This document shows, piece by piece, positions 28,798 through 38,690 of a stretch of DNA of 64,000 nt (position 1 is the stretch's first letter; each line of letters begins with the position of its first letter). Position numbers and translations under genes: made by a program. Location of the stretch: positions 186,001 to 250,000 of the forward strand of contig JACVCH010000003.1 in the NCBI GenBank assembly GCA_016742175.1, given 5' to 3'. A model generated the notes under the pieces. That model saw nothing but the letters and a program-made list of their open reading frames with translations. It had not been told where the DNA came from and did not search any database. The DNA comes from Rhizobiaceae bacterium. Lineage in GTDB: Bacteria; Pseudomonadota; Alphaproteobacteria; Rhizobiales; Rhizobiaceae.

Positions 28798-29745
28798 ATG
28801 ACATCGCCAGCGACCTTTCCGCCCTACCCGCACCGCCATCTTCTCGGCATCAAGGGCCTGTCGCCGCTTGATATCGAAAACCTTCTCGACAGAGCGGAAG
28901 CCGCCGTCGCCATCTCGCGCGGGGCCGACAAGAAGCGCGCGACGCTGCGCGGGCGCACGCAGATCAACCTCTTCTTCGAGGCGTCGACGCGCACGCAGGC
29001 CTCCTTCGAACTCGCCGGCAAGCGGCTCGGCGCGGACGTGATGAACATGTCGGTCGCGAGCTCCTCGGTGAAGAAGGGCGAGACGCTGATCGACACGGCG
29101 ATGACGCTCAACGCCATGCGGCCGGACATCCTGATCATCCGGCACGGATCGGCGGGCGCGGCCGCGCTTCTGGCACAGAAGGTCGGCTGCTCGGTCGTCA
29201 ATGCGGGCGACGGGGCGCACGAGCACCCGACGCAGGCGCTTCTCGACGCGCTGACCATCCGCCGCGCCAAGGGCCGCATCGCCGGATTGACCGTGGCGAT
29301 CTGCGGCGACGTTCTGCACAGCCGCGTCGCGCGGTCCAACATCGTGCTCCTGAATGCGCTCGGCGCGCGGGTGAAGGTCGCGGCACCCTCGACGCTGCTG
29401 CCGTCCGGGATCGGCCAGATGGGCGTCGAGACGTCCTCGCGCCTCGAAGACGCCGTTGCCGATGCCGATGTCGTCATGATGCTCAGGCTCCAGCGCGAGC
29501 GCATGGCGGGCGCCTTCGTCCCGTCGGTGCGCGAATATTTCCGCTTTCACGGCCTCGACGCAGCGAAGCTCGCCAAGGCAAAGCCCGACGCGCTGGTCAT
29601 GCACCCCGGCCCGATGAACCGCGGCGTCGAGATCGCATCGGCCATCGCCGACGGCCCGCAAAGCGTGATCCAGGAGCAGGTCGAGATGGGGGTCGCGGTT
29701 CGCATGGCCGTCATGGAAGCGCTTCTCGAAGGAGCGCCGTCATGA
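28798..29745 (+). CDS. pyrB: Aspartate carbamoyltransferase catalytic subunit
   Basis: A 315-aa ATCase, the committed step of pyrimidine synthesis. Carbamoyl-phosphate site [23 protein letters not shown] is at about residues 55-77, the second-subunit loop [17 protein letters not shown] follows, [12 protein letters not shown] is near 140, and [12 protein letters not shown] and [11 protein letters not shown] complete the active site. An in-frame GTG at 28789 is an alternative start. The gene overlaps the following dihydroorotase-like gene by ATGA. No pyrI is present; the partner is likely the pseudo-dihydroorotase. Confidence 0.96.
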   Translation: MTSPATFPPYPHRHLLGIKGLSPLDIENLLDRAEAAVAISRGADKKRATLRGRTQINLFFEASTRTQASFELAGKRLGADVMNMSVASSSVKKGETLIDTAMTLNAMRPDILIIRHGSAGAAALLAQKVGCSVVNAGDGAHEHPTQALLDALTIRRAKGRIAGLTVAICGDVLHSRVARSNIVLLNALGARVKVAAPSTLLPSGIGQMGVETSSRLEDAVADADVVMMLRLQRERMAGAFVPSVREYFRFHGLDAAKLAKAKPDALVMHPGPMNRGVEIASAIADGPQSVIQEQVEMGVAVRMAVMEALLEGAPS

Positions 29746-31031
29746 AGCCGGTTGTTCTGAAGGGCGGGCGCATCGTCGATCCGTCGCGCGGGCTGGACGA
29801 GACCGGCACGGTGGTCGTCGTCGACGGCCGCATCGCCGAAGCCGGCAGATCGGCGCTGAACCAGGGGGCGCCGGAGGGCGCCGAGATCGTCGACTGCGCC
29901 GGGCTGACCATCATGCCGGGGCTGGTCGACACATCGGTCCATATCGGCGAGCCGGGCGCAGAGCATCGCGAGACGATCGCCTCGGCGAGCGCAGCGGCGG
30001 CGGCCGGCGGCGTGACGACGCTGACCATGATGCCCGACACCGACCCGGTGATCGACGACGTGGCGCTCGTCGAGTTCGTGCGCCGCACGGCGCGCGACAC
30101 GGCCATCGTCAACGTCATCCCGACCGGCGCGATCACCAAGGGCCTTCTCGGCGAGGAGATGACCGAGATCGGCCTCCTGTCGCAGGCAGGGGCGGCGTTC
30201 TTCACCGAAGGCCGCAAGACGATCGCAAGCTCGCTCGTGATGCGGCGCGCGCTGACCTATGCGCGCGACTTCGGCGCCGTGATCGCGCACCGGACGCAGG
30301 ACCGCGACCTCGCCTCGCAGGGCGTGATGAACGAGGGCCTGTTCGCTAGCTGGCTCGGCCTGCCCGGCATTCCGCGCGAAGCCGAACTGATCCCGCTCGA
30401 ACGCGACCTCCTTCTGGCCCGGCTGACCCGAGGCGCCTATCACGCCGCCAAGATCTCGGCCGCCATGTCGGCCGCCGCCGTCCGCCGTGCCAAGGCGGAC
30501 GGGGCGAATGTGACGGCGGGCGTTTCGATCAACAATCTGGCGCTGAACGAAAACGACATCGGCGAATACCGCACCTTCTTCCGCCTCGCGCCGCCCCTGC
30601 GGGCCGAGGACGACCGGCTGGCGATGATCGAGGCGCTGCGCGACGGGACCATCGACATCGTCACCTCGGCGCACGACCCGCAGGACGTCGACACCAAGCG
30701 CCTGCCCTTCGCGGAAGCGGCGAGCGGCGCGATCGGGCTGGAGACGCTGCTCGCCGTCGCGCTTCGCCTTCACCACAATGGGGATGTCGGGTTGATGCGC
30801 CTCGTCGAGGTGCTGTCGACCGCTCCGGCCAAACGCTTCGGCCTCGACGCCGGCACCCTAAAACCCGGCGCGCCGGCCGACATAGCGATAGTCGACCTCG
30901 ATGCGCCGTGGGTCGTCAGCGAAGCCGAAATCGTCTCGCTTTCGAAGAACACGTCTTTCGAAGGCGCGCGATTGCAGGGCCGTGTGATGCGCACGCTGGT
31001 TGCAGGCCGGACCGTCTTCGCGCAACAATGA
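29742..31031 (+). CDS. Dihydroorotase-like protein lacking metal ligands (PyrC')
   Basis: A 429-aa protein of the type I dihydroorotase family (amidohydrolase fold) that has lost its catalytic centre. The metal motif Asp-x-His-x-His-x-Arg reads D63-T-S-V-H-I-G, so the first His is Ser65 and the Arg is Gly69. The usual TPHH is SINN, and the catalytic Asp of TDHAPH is Ala in TSAHDPQ. The rest ([54 protein letters not shown]) is well preserved. In Pseudomonas such inactive PyrC' chains assemble with PyrB into a dodecameric ATCase. Automatic annotation would call it pyrC. An active dihydroorotase must be encoded elsewhere. Confidence 0.9.
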   Translation: MKPVVLKGGRIVDPSRGLDETGTVVVVDGRIAEAGRSALNQGAPEGAEIVDCAGLTIMPGLVDTSVHIGEPGAEHRETIASASAAAAAGGVTTLTMMPDTDPVIDDVALVEFVRRTARDTAIVNVIPTGAITKGLLGEEMTEIGLLSQAGAAFFTEGRKTIASSLVMRRALTYARDFGAVIAHRTQDRDLASQGVMNEGLFASWLGLPGIPREAELIPLERDLLLARLTRGAYHAAKISAAMSAAAVRRAKADGANVTAGVSINNLALNENDIGEYRTFFRLAPPLRAEDDRLAMIEALRDGTIDIVTSAHDPQDVDTKRLPFAEAASGAIGLETLLAVALRLHHNGDVGLMRLVEVLSTAPAKRFGLDAGTLKPGAPADIAIVDLDAPWVVSEAEIVSLSKNTSFEGARLQGRVMRTLVAGRTVFAQQ

Positions 31032-31065
31032 GCTCCCACCACATGATCCTCGCAAAGGGCGGTCG

Positions 31066-31647
31066 ATGATTCTGCTGGCAGCACTCGCCTTCGGCTATCT
31101 TCTGGGCTCGATCCCGTTCGGTCTCGTCCTGACGCGGATGGCGGGGCTCGGCGACGTGCGGGCGATCGGCTCGGGCAATATCGGCGCGACCAACGTGCTG
31201 CGCACCGGCAACAAGAAGCTGGCCGCCGCCACGCTGCTCCTCGATGCGCTGAAAGGCACCCTCGCGGTCGTCCTCGCGAACCAGTACGGCATCGGGCTCG
31301 GCATTCTCGCCGGCTTCGGCGCGTTCATCGGCCATCTCTTCCCGGTCTGGCTCGGCTTCAGGGGCGGCAAGGGCGTCGCGACCTATCTCGGCATCCTCCT
31401 CGCCATCTCGGGCATCGCCTCGCTGGTCTTCGCGGTGATCTGGATCGCCACCGCCTTCCTGACGCGCTATTCGTCGCTCTCGGCCCTGATCGCCTGCGTG
31501 GCGGTGCCGATCACGCTTCTGCTGCTCGGCTTCGGCGACGCCTCGATCGCCTTTTCGCTGATGAGTCTGATCGTGTTCTGGAAACATCGCGAGAACATCA
31601 GGCGCCTGATGGCCGGCACCGAAAGCCGGATCGGCGCCAAGGGATGA
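31066..31647 (+). CDS. plsY: Glycerol-3-phosphate acyltransferase PlsY
   Basis: A 193-aa inner-membrane enzyme that transfers acyl from acyl-phosphate to sn-glycerol-3-phosphate. Motif 1 [15 protein letters not shown] near the N-terminus, motif 2 [18 protein letters not shown] at about residues 36-53, and motif 3 [12 protein letters not shown] at about 100 are intact, with about five transmembrane segments. The ATG at 31066 follows AAAGGG. It lies 34 nt after the PyrC' gene and overlaps dprA by ATGA. Confidence 0.96.
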   Translation: MILLAALAFGYLLGSIPFGLVLTRMAGLGDVRAIGSGNIGATNVLRTGNKKLAAATLLLDALKGTLAVVLANQYGIGLGILAGFGAFIGHLFPVWLGFRGGKGVATYLGILLAISGIASLVFAVIWIATAFLTRYSSLSALIACVAVPITLLLLGFGDASIAFSLMSLIVFWKHRENIRRLMAGTESRIGAKG

Positions 31648-32792
31648 ACGGGCCGGCCTCCGCACCGCTGAAGCTCAACGATGCGCAAAGGCTGAACTGG
31701 CTGCGGCTCCTGCGCTCCGACAATGTCGGCGCGGCGACCTTTCGCGACCTGATCAACCGCTTCGGCTCGGCCAAGGCCGCGCTCGACGCGCTGCCGGATC
31801 TCGTCGCGCGCGGCGGCGGCAGGAAGATCCGCATCGCGACGATCGAAGAGGCGGAAGTCGAAATCGACAAGGTGGCGCGCTTCGGCGGGCGGATCGCGGC
31901 GATCGGCGAAGCCGACTACCCGCCCATGCTGCGCCACATGGACGTGCCACCGCCCCTGGTGACGGTGATGGGGCGCGGCGACATTTTTTCCGCGCCGGCG
32001 GTCTCGGTCGTTGGCGCGCGCAACGCCTCGGCCTCCGGCGCCAAGATGGCCCGCCAACTGGCAGCCGAACTCGGCGGGGCGGGCTTTAGCGTCGTCTCCG
32101 GCCTTGCCCGCGGCATCGACGCTGCGGCGCATTGGGCAAGCCTCGAGACCGGCACCGTCGCGGTGCTCGCCGGCGGGCTCGACAAGCCCTATCCGCCGGA
32201 AAACCTCGAACTCGTCGGCCGGATCGCGCGCTCGGGCGCGGTGATCACCGAAATGCCGTTCGGCTGGGAGCCGCGCGCACGCGACTTTCCACGCAGGAAC
32301 CGGCTGATCGCCGGGCTCGGCCTCGGGCTCGTGGTGGTGGAGGCGGCGCAGCGCTCGGGCTCGCTGATCAGCGCGCGGCTGGCGGGCGAACTCGGCCGGC
32401 TCGTCTTCGCCGTGCCCGGCTCGCCGCTCGATCCGCGCGCGGCGGGCTCGAACGGCTTGCTGAAAGACGGCGCGATCCTGACGCTGGGCAGCGACGACGT
32501 CCTGGAGCATTTGCGCCCGATGATCGGCCGGGCGCCGTCTCCGGCGCTGCGCGAGGCGGAGGCCGCGCCGCTCGAACCATCCTTCGACGAGCTGCCGATC
32601 GAGCCGGAACGCGACGAGCGCACGCGGCTGGTTGAGGCGCTGAGCCCGAGCCCGACCGCCCTTGACGACATCGTCCGGCACACCGACCTTTCGGCGCGGA
32701 CGGTGCGGACGCTGCTTCTCGAGCTCGACCTTGCCGGCCGGCTCGAGCGGCATTCAGGCGGCGCTGTCTCGCTGATTGCGCCGGATGCGTGA
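31644..32792 (+). CDS. dprA: DNA-processing protein DprA
   Basis: A 382-aa DprA/Smf protein that loads RecA on incoming single-stranded DNA in transformation. It has an N-terminal helical (SAM-like) domain, the Rossmann core [43 protein letters not shown] at about residues 120-162, [31 protein letters not shown] at about 215-245, and a C-terminal winged helix ([28 protein letters not shown]). Whether the host is competent is not shown here. Its last 39 nt overlap the small convergent gene. Confidence 0.95.
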   Translation: MNGPASAPLKLNDAQRLNWLRLLRSDNVGAATFRDLINRFGSAKAALDALPDLVARGGGRKIRIATIEEAEVEIDKVARFGGRIAAIGEADYPPMLRHMDVPPPLVTVMGRGDIFSAPAVSVVGARNASASGAKMARQLAAELGGAGFSVVSGLARGIDAAAHWASLETGTVAVLAGGLDKPYPPENLELVGRIARSGAVITEMPFGWEPRARDFPRRNRLIAGLGLGLVVVEAAQRSGSLISARLAGELGRLVFAVPGSPLDPRAAGSNGLLKDGAILTLGSDDVLEHLRPMIGRAPSPALREAEAAPLEPSFDELPIEPERDERTRLVEALSPSPTALDDIVRHTDLSARTVRTLLLELDLAGRLERHSGGAVSLIAPDA

Positions 32793-32954
32793 GGGCCGCG
32801 CGCCGCGCAGGATGTCGTTCGCTTCCGTGGTGGCCATCTCGATCAGATAGGCCAGTATTTCGTGTTCTTCTTCGGCGGCCATCCTTCGCAACTGCACGAG
32901 CATGGCATGGACATATTCCAGCCGCTCCGTCTTCGCAGTGAGTGCCTCCCGCAT
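32754..32954 (-). CDS. Small helical protein, unknown function
   Basis: A 66-aa protein starting MREALTAKTERLEYVHAMLVQLRRMAAEEEHEILAYLIEMATTEANDIL, which is predicted to be a two-helix coiled coil, followed by a basic tail [21 protein letters not shown] stands 8 nt before the ATG at 32952-32954. Similar short proteins are found in Rhizobiales but I know no function. It overlaps dprA tail to tail. The divergent space to topA (32955-33234) has the inverted repeat described separately. Confidence 0.6.
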   Translation of the reverse strand: MREALTAKTERLEYVHAMLVQLRRMAAEEEHEILAYLIEMATTEANDILRGARPSRIRRNQRDSAA

Positions 32955-33064
32955 ACGGGCTCCCTTCGGCTCCGACCTCGACCGCAACGGGTCATTCCCG
33001 CCGGATGCAAACTTGCCTGCACCGCAACCGGCAGTAATGTTACAATGTACGTTGTCACCATCAA

Positions 33065-33094
33065 TTGCAATCACAAATCATTGCAACTTATACG
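33065..33094 (+). promoter_or_regulatory. Candidate topA promoter overlapping an inverted repeat
   Basis: TTGCAA (33065-33070) and TATACG (33089-33094) are 18 bp apart. The -35 box is part of the inverted repeat TTGCAAT (33065-33071) - N8 - ATTGCAA (33080-33086). The surrounding AT-rich stretch stands out in a GC-rich window. It lies about 140 bp upstream of the topA start. Confidence 0.5.
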
Positions 33095-33234
33095 AGCATT
33101 GCGCGGCATCCGGCGGGTGGCAGAACCGTTTTCCCTTGACCGGACGACGCTGCGCCGCCATGTCACGCACCGAGAACGCAAAGACAAATGAGGGCTGCCC
33201 CCACTTCTGCGGCCCCGGGGATCGCACGGAAAAT

Positions 33235-35904
33235 ATGGACGTCGTCGTCGTCGAATCGCCTGCCAAGGCCAAGACAATCAACAAATATCTGGGCTCGCGC
33301 TACAAGGTGCTGGCCTCGTTCGGCCATGTCCGCGACCTGCCGGCCAAGGACGGATCGGTGCGTCCCGACGACGATTTCGCCATGTCGTGGGAGGTGGATT
33401 CGCCCTCCTCGAAGCGCCTCGGCGACATCGCCAAGGCGGTGAAGGAGGCAGACAGCTTGATCCTGGCGACCGATCCGGATCGCGAGGGCGAGGCGATTTC
33501 CTGGCATGTGCTGGAAGTGCTGAACCAGAAGAAGGTCATCAAGGGCAAGCCGGTCAAGCGCGTCGTCTTCAACGCGATCACCAAGGCCGCCGTGACCGAG
33601 GCGATGGCGAACCCGCGCGAGATCGACGGGCCGCTGGTCGACGCCTATCTGGCGCGCCGGGCACTCGACTATCTCGTCGGCTTCACGCTGTCGCCGGTGC
33701 TGTGGCGCAAGCTGCCGGGCGCCCGCTCGGCCGGCCGCGTCCAGTCGGTGGCACTGCGCTTGATCTGCGACCGTGAATCCGAGATCGAGCGCTTCGTGCG
33801 CGAGGAATACTGGCAGGTCGCCGCCCTTCTCGACACCGTGCGCAAGGATCGCTTCGAGGCGCGGCTGACGGCCTATGAGGGCAAGAAGCTCGCCAAGCTC
33901 GACATCGCCAACAAGACGCAGGCCGACGAGATCAAGGCGATGCTCGACGGCGCGACCTTCACGGCGGCCTCGGTCGAGGCCAAGCCGACGAAGCGCAACC
34001 CGGCCCCGCCCTTCACCACCTCGACGCTGCAGCAGGCCGCGTCCTCGCGGCTCGGCTTCTCGGCCTCGCGCACCATGCAGGTCGCGCAGCGGCTCTATGA
34101 GGGCGTCGAGATCGGCGGCGAGACGACCGGCCTCATTACCTACATGCGAACCGACGGCGTGCAGATGGCGCCGGAGGCGATCGCCGCGGCGCGCGAGCAG
34201 ATCGGCAAGGGCTTCGGCGACCGCTATTTGCCGGAAAAGCCGCGCTACTATTCGACCAAGGCCAAGAATGCGCAGGAGGCGCACGAGGCGGTGCGGCCGA
34301 CCGAATTCTGGCGCACGCCCGACCAGGTGCGCAAATATCTGGATGCAGACCAGGCGCGGCTCTACGACATGATCTGGAAGCGCGCGATCGCCAGCCAGAT
34401 GGTGCCGGCCGAGATCGAGCGGACGACGGTCGAGATCGACGCCGTCAATGGGCCTAGGACCGCCAATCTGCGCGCGGTCGGGTCGGTGATCCGCTTCGAC
34501 GGCTTCATCGCCGCCTATACCGAGCAGAAGGACGAGGACGCGCCGGACGCGGACGACGAGGACAAGCGCCTGCCCGAAATCCGGCAGGGCGAAGCCATCG
34601 CGCGCCACCAGATCAACGCGACCCAGCATTCGACCGAACCGCCGCCGCGCTATTCGGAAGCCTCGCTGATCAAGCGCATGGAAGAGCTCGGCATCGGCCG
34701 GCCGTCGACCTATGCGGCGACGCTGAAGACGTTGGAAGACCGCGACTACGTCACCAACGAAAAGCGCAAGCTGGTGCCGCAGGCCAAGGGCCGGCTGGTG
34801 ACCTCCTTCCTCGAAAGTTTCTTCGACCGTTACGTCGAATACGACTTCACCGCCGCGCTGGAAGAAAAGCTCGACCAGATTTCGGATGGCAAGCTGGCCT
34901 GGAAGGACGTGCTGCGCGACTTCTGGAAGGAGTTTTCCGGTCATGTCGACGGCATCAAGGAGTTGCGCGTCACCGACGTTCTCGATGCGCTGAACGAGGA
35001 ATTGGCACCGCTCGCCTTCCCGCCGCGCGAGGACGGCAGCGATCCGCGCGTCTGCCCGAAATGCAATTCGGGCCAGTTGTCGCTGAAACTCGGCAAGTTC
35101 GGCGCTTTCGTAGGCTGCTCGAACTATCCCGAATGCGGCTTCACGCGCCAGCTCGACGGGCCGGCCGGAAACGGCGACGGCTCGGCGGTCGACGGCGACA
35201 AGGAACTGGGCAAGGATCCCTATACGGGCGAGGAAATCACGCTGAAGAGCGGCCGCTTCGGACCCTATGTCCAGCGCGGCGAAGGCAAGGAGGCCAAGCG
35301 TTCCAGTCTTCCGAAGGGCTGGACGCCGGATTCGATCGACCACGAAAAGGCGCTGGCCCTGCTCTCGCTGCCGCGCGATGTCGGCAAGCATCCCGAAAGC
35401 GGCAAGATGATCTCGGCCGGGCTCGGGCGCTACGGTCCGTTCGTGCTCCATGACGGGACCTACGCCAATCTGGAGACGATCGAGGACGTGTTCTCGATCG
35501 GCCTCAACCGCGCCGTCACGGTGATCGCCGAGAAGAAGTCGAAATTCGCAAACGGACGCGAGCGCGGCGCGGCGACGGCGCTGAAGGAACTGGGCGACCA
35601 TCCGGACGGCGGCGGCAAGATCACCGTGCGTGATGGGCGCTACGGGCCTTATGTCAACTGGGGCAAGGTCAACGCGACGCTGCCCAAGGGCAAGGCCCCG
35701 GAAAGCGTGACCGTCGAGGAAGCGCTGGTGCTGATCGCCGAGCGGGCCGCCAAGAGCGGCACGAAGGTGCCGAAGAAGAAGGCCGCGCCGAAATCCAAGG
35801 CGAAGGCTGCCAAGGCGGATGGCGAAACGAAGACGGCTGCCAAGAAGCCCGCAGCCAAGAAGAAGCCGGCCGCGAAGAAGGCCCCGGCAAGGGCGAAGGA
35901 GTAG
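33235..35904 (+). CDS. topA: DNA topoisomerase I
   Basis: An 889-aa type IA topoisomerase relaxing negative supercoils. Toprim begins MDVVVVESPAKAKTINKYLG and includes ATDPDREGEAISWH (about residues 79-92). The active-site Tyr is in GLITYMRTDGV (about 300). A C4 zinc ribbon (CPKCNSGQLSLKLGKFGAFVGCSNYPEC, about residues 607-634) and several topoisomerase C-terminal repeats (GRFGPYVQRG, GRYGPFVLHD, GRYGPYVNWG) follow. The tail is a Lys/Ala repeat (AAKKPAAKKKPAAKKAPARAKE) for DNA contact. rnr begins 3 nt after the stop. Confidence 0.96.
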   Translation: MDVVVVESPAKAKTINKYLGSRYKVLASFGHVRDLPAKDGSVRPDDDFAMSWEVDSPSSKRLGDIAKAVKEADSLILATDPDREGEAISWHVLEVLNQKKVIKGKPVKRVVFNAITKAAVTEAMANPREIDGPLVDAYLARRALDYLVGFTLSPVLWRKLPGARSAGRVQSVALRLICDRESEIERFVREEYWQVAALLDTVRKDRFEARLTAYEGKKLAKLDIANKTQADEIKAMLDGATFTAASVEAKPTKRNPAPPFTTSTLQQAASSRLGFSASRTMQVAQRLYEGVEIGGETTGLITYMRTDGVQMAPEAIAAAREQIGKGFGDRYLPEKPRYYSTKAKNAQEAHEAVRPTEFWRTPDQVRKYLDADQARLYDMIWKRAIASQMVPAEIERTTVEIDAVNGPRTANLRAVGSVIRFDGFIAAYTEQKDEDAPDADDEDKRLPEIRQGEAIARHQINATQHSTEPPPRYSEASLIKRMEELGIGRPSTYAATLKTLEDRDYVTNEKRKLVPQAKGRLVTSFLESFFDRYVEYDFTAALEEKLDQISDGKLAWKDVLRDFWKEFSGHVDGIKELRVTDVLDALNEELAPLAFPPREDGSDPRVCPKCNSGQLSLKLGKFGAFVGCSNYPECGFTRQLDGPAGNGDGSAVDGDKELGKDPYTGEEITLKSGRFGPYVQRGEGKEAKRSSLPKGWTPDSIDHEKALALLSLPRDVGKHPESGKMISAGLGRYGPFVLHDGTYANLETIEDVFSIGLNRAVTVIAEKKSKFANGRERGAATALKELGDHPDGGGKITVRDGRYGPYVNWGKVNATLPKGKAPESVTVEEALVLIAERAAKSGTKVPKKKAAPKSKAKAAKADGETKTAAKKPAAKKKPAAKKAPARAKE

Positions 35905-35907
35905 CCC

Positions 35908-38238
35908 TTGGCGCGAAAGATCTCCGGGCGAAAGTCTGCCGCCCCGGCGAAGCGGGCTGAGTCGACATCGTCCGACAGCTTTCGCCCGAGCCGCGACGAA
36001 ATCCTCGCCTACATCAGCGAGAACCCGGACCTGTCGGGCAAGCGGGAACTCGCCAAGGCGTTCCGCCTCAAGGGCGACGATCGCATCTGGCTGAAGGACA
36101 TGTTGCGCGACCTGCAGGACGAGGGCCTGCTGCAAAAGCGCGACAAGAAGCTGAAGCGGCCCGGCGACCTGCCGCATATGGTGGTGCTGGACGTCGTCAG
36201 CCGCGATCCGGACGGTCTGCTGATCGCGCGACCGGCCGAATGGCCCGCCGATCTCGGCGCCGCGCCGCTGGTCGCGATCCGCACGCAGCGGCAGGGCCGC
36301 GGGCCCGCGCCGGGCATCGGCGACCGCGTGCTGGCCAAGACCTTTCCGAACGAGGAAAAGGGCGGCCCGACCTATACGGCGCGCGTCGTCAAGATTTTCG
36401 ACAAGCAGCGCGACGCGGTGCTGGGCGTGCTGCGGCATCTGGCCGATGGCGGGTTTCGCATGGAACCGGTCGAGCGCCGCCAGCCCGAACTGATCATCGA
36501 CGAGGACGACCTGAACGGCGCCAAGCCCGGCGACCTGATCGAGGTCGCCCCGCTGCGCCATGCGCGCTACGGCCTGCCGAAGGGCAAGGTCGTCGAGGTG
36601 GTCGGCTCGCTGACGAGCGAGAAAGCGGTCTCGATGATCGCCATCCACAGCCACGACATCCCACACGTCTTCCCGAACGCGGTGATCGCCGAGGCCGAAG
36701 CCTGCCGGCCGGCGACGCTCGATGGTTCCAGTCATGGGCGGGAGGACTGGCGCGACCTGCCGCTGATCACCATCGATCCGGCCGACGCCAAGGACCATGA
36801 CGACGCGGTGCACGCGATGCCCGACGAGGACGAGGCCAATCCCGGCGGCATCGTCGCCACGGTCGCCATCGCCGATGTCGCGGCCTATGTGCGTTCCGGG
36901 ACGGAACTCGACCAGGAAGCGCTGAAGCGCGGCAATTCCTGCTATTTCCCCGACCGCGTCGTGCCGATGCTGCCGGAGCGCATCTCCAACGACCTCTGCT
37001 CGCTGCGCGAGAACGAGGACCGCCCTGCCCTTGCGGTGCGGATGGTCTTCAGCGCCGAAGGGCGCAAGATACGGCACTCGTTCCATCGCGTGATGATGCG
37101 CAGCCACGTCAAGCTGTCCTACAACCAGGCGCAGGCGGCGATCGACGGTGCGGCCGACGAGAAGGCGGCACCGTTTCTCGACCATGTGCTGAAGCCGCTC
37201 TGGGACGGCTATCGCGTGCTGAAACGCGGGCGCGACAGCCGCCAGCCGCTCGATCTCGACCTGCCGGAGCGCAAGATCCTCCTGAAGGAGGATGGCACGG
37301 TCGACCGCGTGGTCGTGCCGGACCGGCTGGACGCGCACAAGCTGATCGAAGAATTCATGATCCAGGCGAACGTCGCCGCCGCCGAGACGCTGGAGGCCAA
37401 GCGCCAGCCGCTGATCTACCGCATCCATGACGAGCCCTCGATGGCGAAGCAGGAATCGCTGCGCGAATTCCTGACGACGGTCGGTCTGTCGCTGGCGCGC
37501 GGCGCCAATCTGCGCCCCTCGCAGTTCAATGGCATCCTGAAGGCGGTCGAGGGCAGCGAGCATGACGAACTCGTCAATCAGGTCGTGCTGCGCAGCCAGA
37601 GCCAGGCGATCTATTCCAAGGACAATGCCGGGCATTTCGGCCTGAACCTGAAACGCTACGCGCATTTCACCTCGCCGATCCGGCGCTATGCTGACCTGAT
37701 CGTCCATCGCGCGCTGATCTCAGCATTGGGGCTTGGCAAAGACGGAATGACCAAGGGCGAGGAAGGCCGGCTGGAAGAAATCTCGGCCCTGATCTCCGCG
37801 ACGGAGCGCCGCGCGATGGCCGCCGAGCGCGACACCGTTGACCGGCTGATCGCCGCGCATCTGGCGACGCGGATCGACGAGACCTTCACCGGCCGCATCT
37901 CGGGCGTGACCAAGGCCGGGCTCTTCGTTCAATTGCCGCAATTCGGCGCAGACGGCTTCGTGCCGGTGTCAACGCTGGGCGACGACTACTATATCTACGA
38001 CGAAGCGGCGCACGCGATGGTCGGCGAACGGAGCCGGAAGGGCTTTCGGCTTGCCGATACGGTCGAGGTGAAGCTGGTTGAGATCGCGCCGATGGCCGGA
38101 AGCCTGCGGTTCGAGATGATGAGCGATCCGGAGCCCGTCTCGGGATCGCGCGCCTCGCTTCACAAGGCCAAGGGCCGCAGACGCGCAGACCAGTCGCGCC
38201 GGCCGGGCGGGCGTGGATCGACGAGGAGCAGGCGATGA
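35908..38238 (+). CDS. rnr: Ribonuclease R
   Basis: A 776-aa 3'-5' exoribonuclease of the RNB family. After a basic N-terminus (ARKISGRKSAAPAKRAES) and a winged-helix part come cold-shock domains, the catalytic core LITIDPADAKDHDDAVHA at about residues 285-302 with the Asp cluster, SYNQAQAAIDG, and a C-terminal S1 domain (TFTGRISGVTKAGLFVQLPQFGADGFVPVSTLGDDYY). The tail is Arg/Lys rich. The start is a TTG (35908) after a perfect AAGGAG. It overlaps the DUF983 gene by ATGA. Confidence 0.96.
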   Translation: MARKISGRKSAAPAKRAESTSSDSFRPSRDEILAYISENPDLSGKRELAKAFRLKGDDRIWLKDMLRDLQDEGLLQKRDKKLKRPGDLPHMVVLDVVSRDPDGLLIARPAEWPADLGAAPLVAIRTQRQGRGPAPGIGDRVLAKTFPNEEKGGPTYTARVVKIFDKQRDAVLGVLRHLADGGFRMEPVERRQPELIIDEDDLNGAKPGDLIEVAPLRHARYGLPKGKVVEVVGSLTSEKAVSMIAIHSHDIPHVFPNAVIAEAEACRPATLDGSSHGREDWRDLPLITIDPADAKDHDDAVHAMPDEDEANPGGIVATVAIADVAAYVRSGTELDQEALKRGNSCYFPDRVVPMLPERISNDLCSLRENEDRPALAVRMVFSAEGRKIRHSFHRVMMRSHVKLSYNQAQAAIDGAADEKAAPFLDHVLKPLWDGYRVLKRGRDSRQPLDLDLPERKILLKEDGTVDRVVVPDRLDAHKLIEEFMIQANVAAAETLEAKRQPLIYRIHDEPSMAKQESLREFLTTVGLSLARGANLRPSQFNGILKAVEGSEHDELVNQVVLRSQSQAIYSKDNAGHFGLNLKRYAHFTSPIRRYADLIVHRALISALGLGKDGMTKGEEGRLEEISALISATERRAMAAERDTVDRLIAAHLATRIDETFTGRISGVTKAGLFVQLPQFGADGFVPVSTLGDDYYIYDEAAHAMVGERSRKGFRLADTVEVKLVEIAPMAGSLRFEMMSDPEPVSGSRASLHKAKGRRRADQSRRPGGRGSTRSRR

Positions 38239-38663
38239 GCGAAGTTCATTATGGCGGTGACGCCGCACGCGAAAACCGGTCTCTCATCCGCTCGATGTGG
38301 CGCGGCTTTAAGTGCCGCTGCCCCAATTGCGGTGACGGGAGGTTGTTCGATCGCTTCCTGAAGGTGACGCCGCAATGCGCGAAATGCGGTGAGGAGTTCC
38401 ACCACCATCGCGCCGACGACCTGCCCGCCTATCTGGTGATCTTCATCGTCGGCCACATCGTCGTCGGTGGTTTCATGGGCGTCGAGATGACCAGCGGGCT
38501 CGGCCTGTGGCAGCATCTTGCGATCTGGGTGCCTCTGACGATCGTCGGTTCGATCGTCCTTCTCCAGCCGGTGAAGGGCGCCGTCGTCGGCCTGCAATGG
38601 GCGCTGCACATGCACGGTTTCGGCGGCGAGCAGGACGTGCTCGACGACCATCCGGAGCTCTGA
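38235..38663 (+). CDS. DUF983 zinc-ribbon membrane protein
   Basis: A 142-aa protein with an N-terminal pair of CxxC motifs (KCRCPNCGDGRLFDRFLKVTPQCAKCGEEFHHHRADD, about residues 21-57), then two transmembrane segments (LPAYLVIFIVGHIVVGGFMG and LAIWVPLTIVGSIVLLQPV). This is the DUF983 layout; family function is unknown, some members sit near cytochrome oxidase genes, not here. Translationally coupled to rnr. Confidence 0.88.
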   Translation: MSEVHYGGDAARENRSLIRSMWRGFKCRCPNCGDGRLFDRFLKVTPQCAKCGEEFHHHRADDLPAYLVIFIVGHIVVGGFMGVEMTSGLGLWQHLAIWVPLTIVGSIVLLQPVKGAVVGLQWALHMHGFGGEQDVLDDHPEL

Positions 38664-38690
38664 TCGAACCGTCGCTGAGGGAGTGACATC

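Noticed and set aside
33163-37707. An uninterrupted minus-strand reading frame of about 1500 codons antisense to topA and rnr
   Set aside because: It is the mirror of two intact conserved genes at high GC with strong codon bias; its translation is Arg/Gly/Leu/Asp-rich without recognisable domains and it has no ribosome-binding site.
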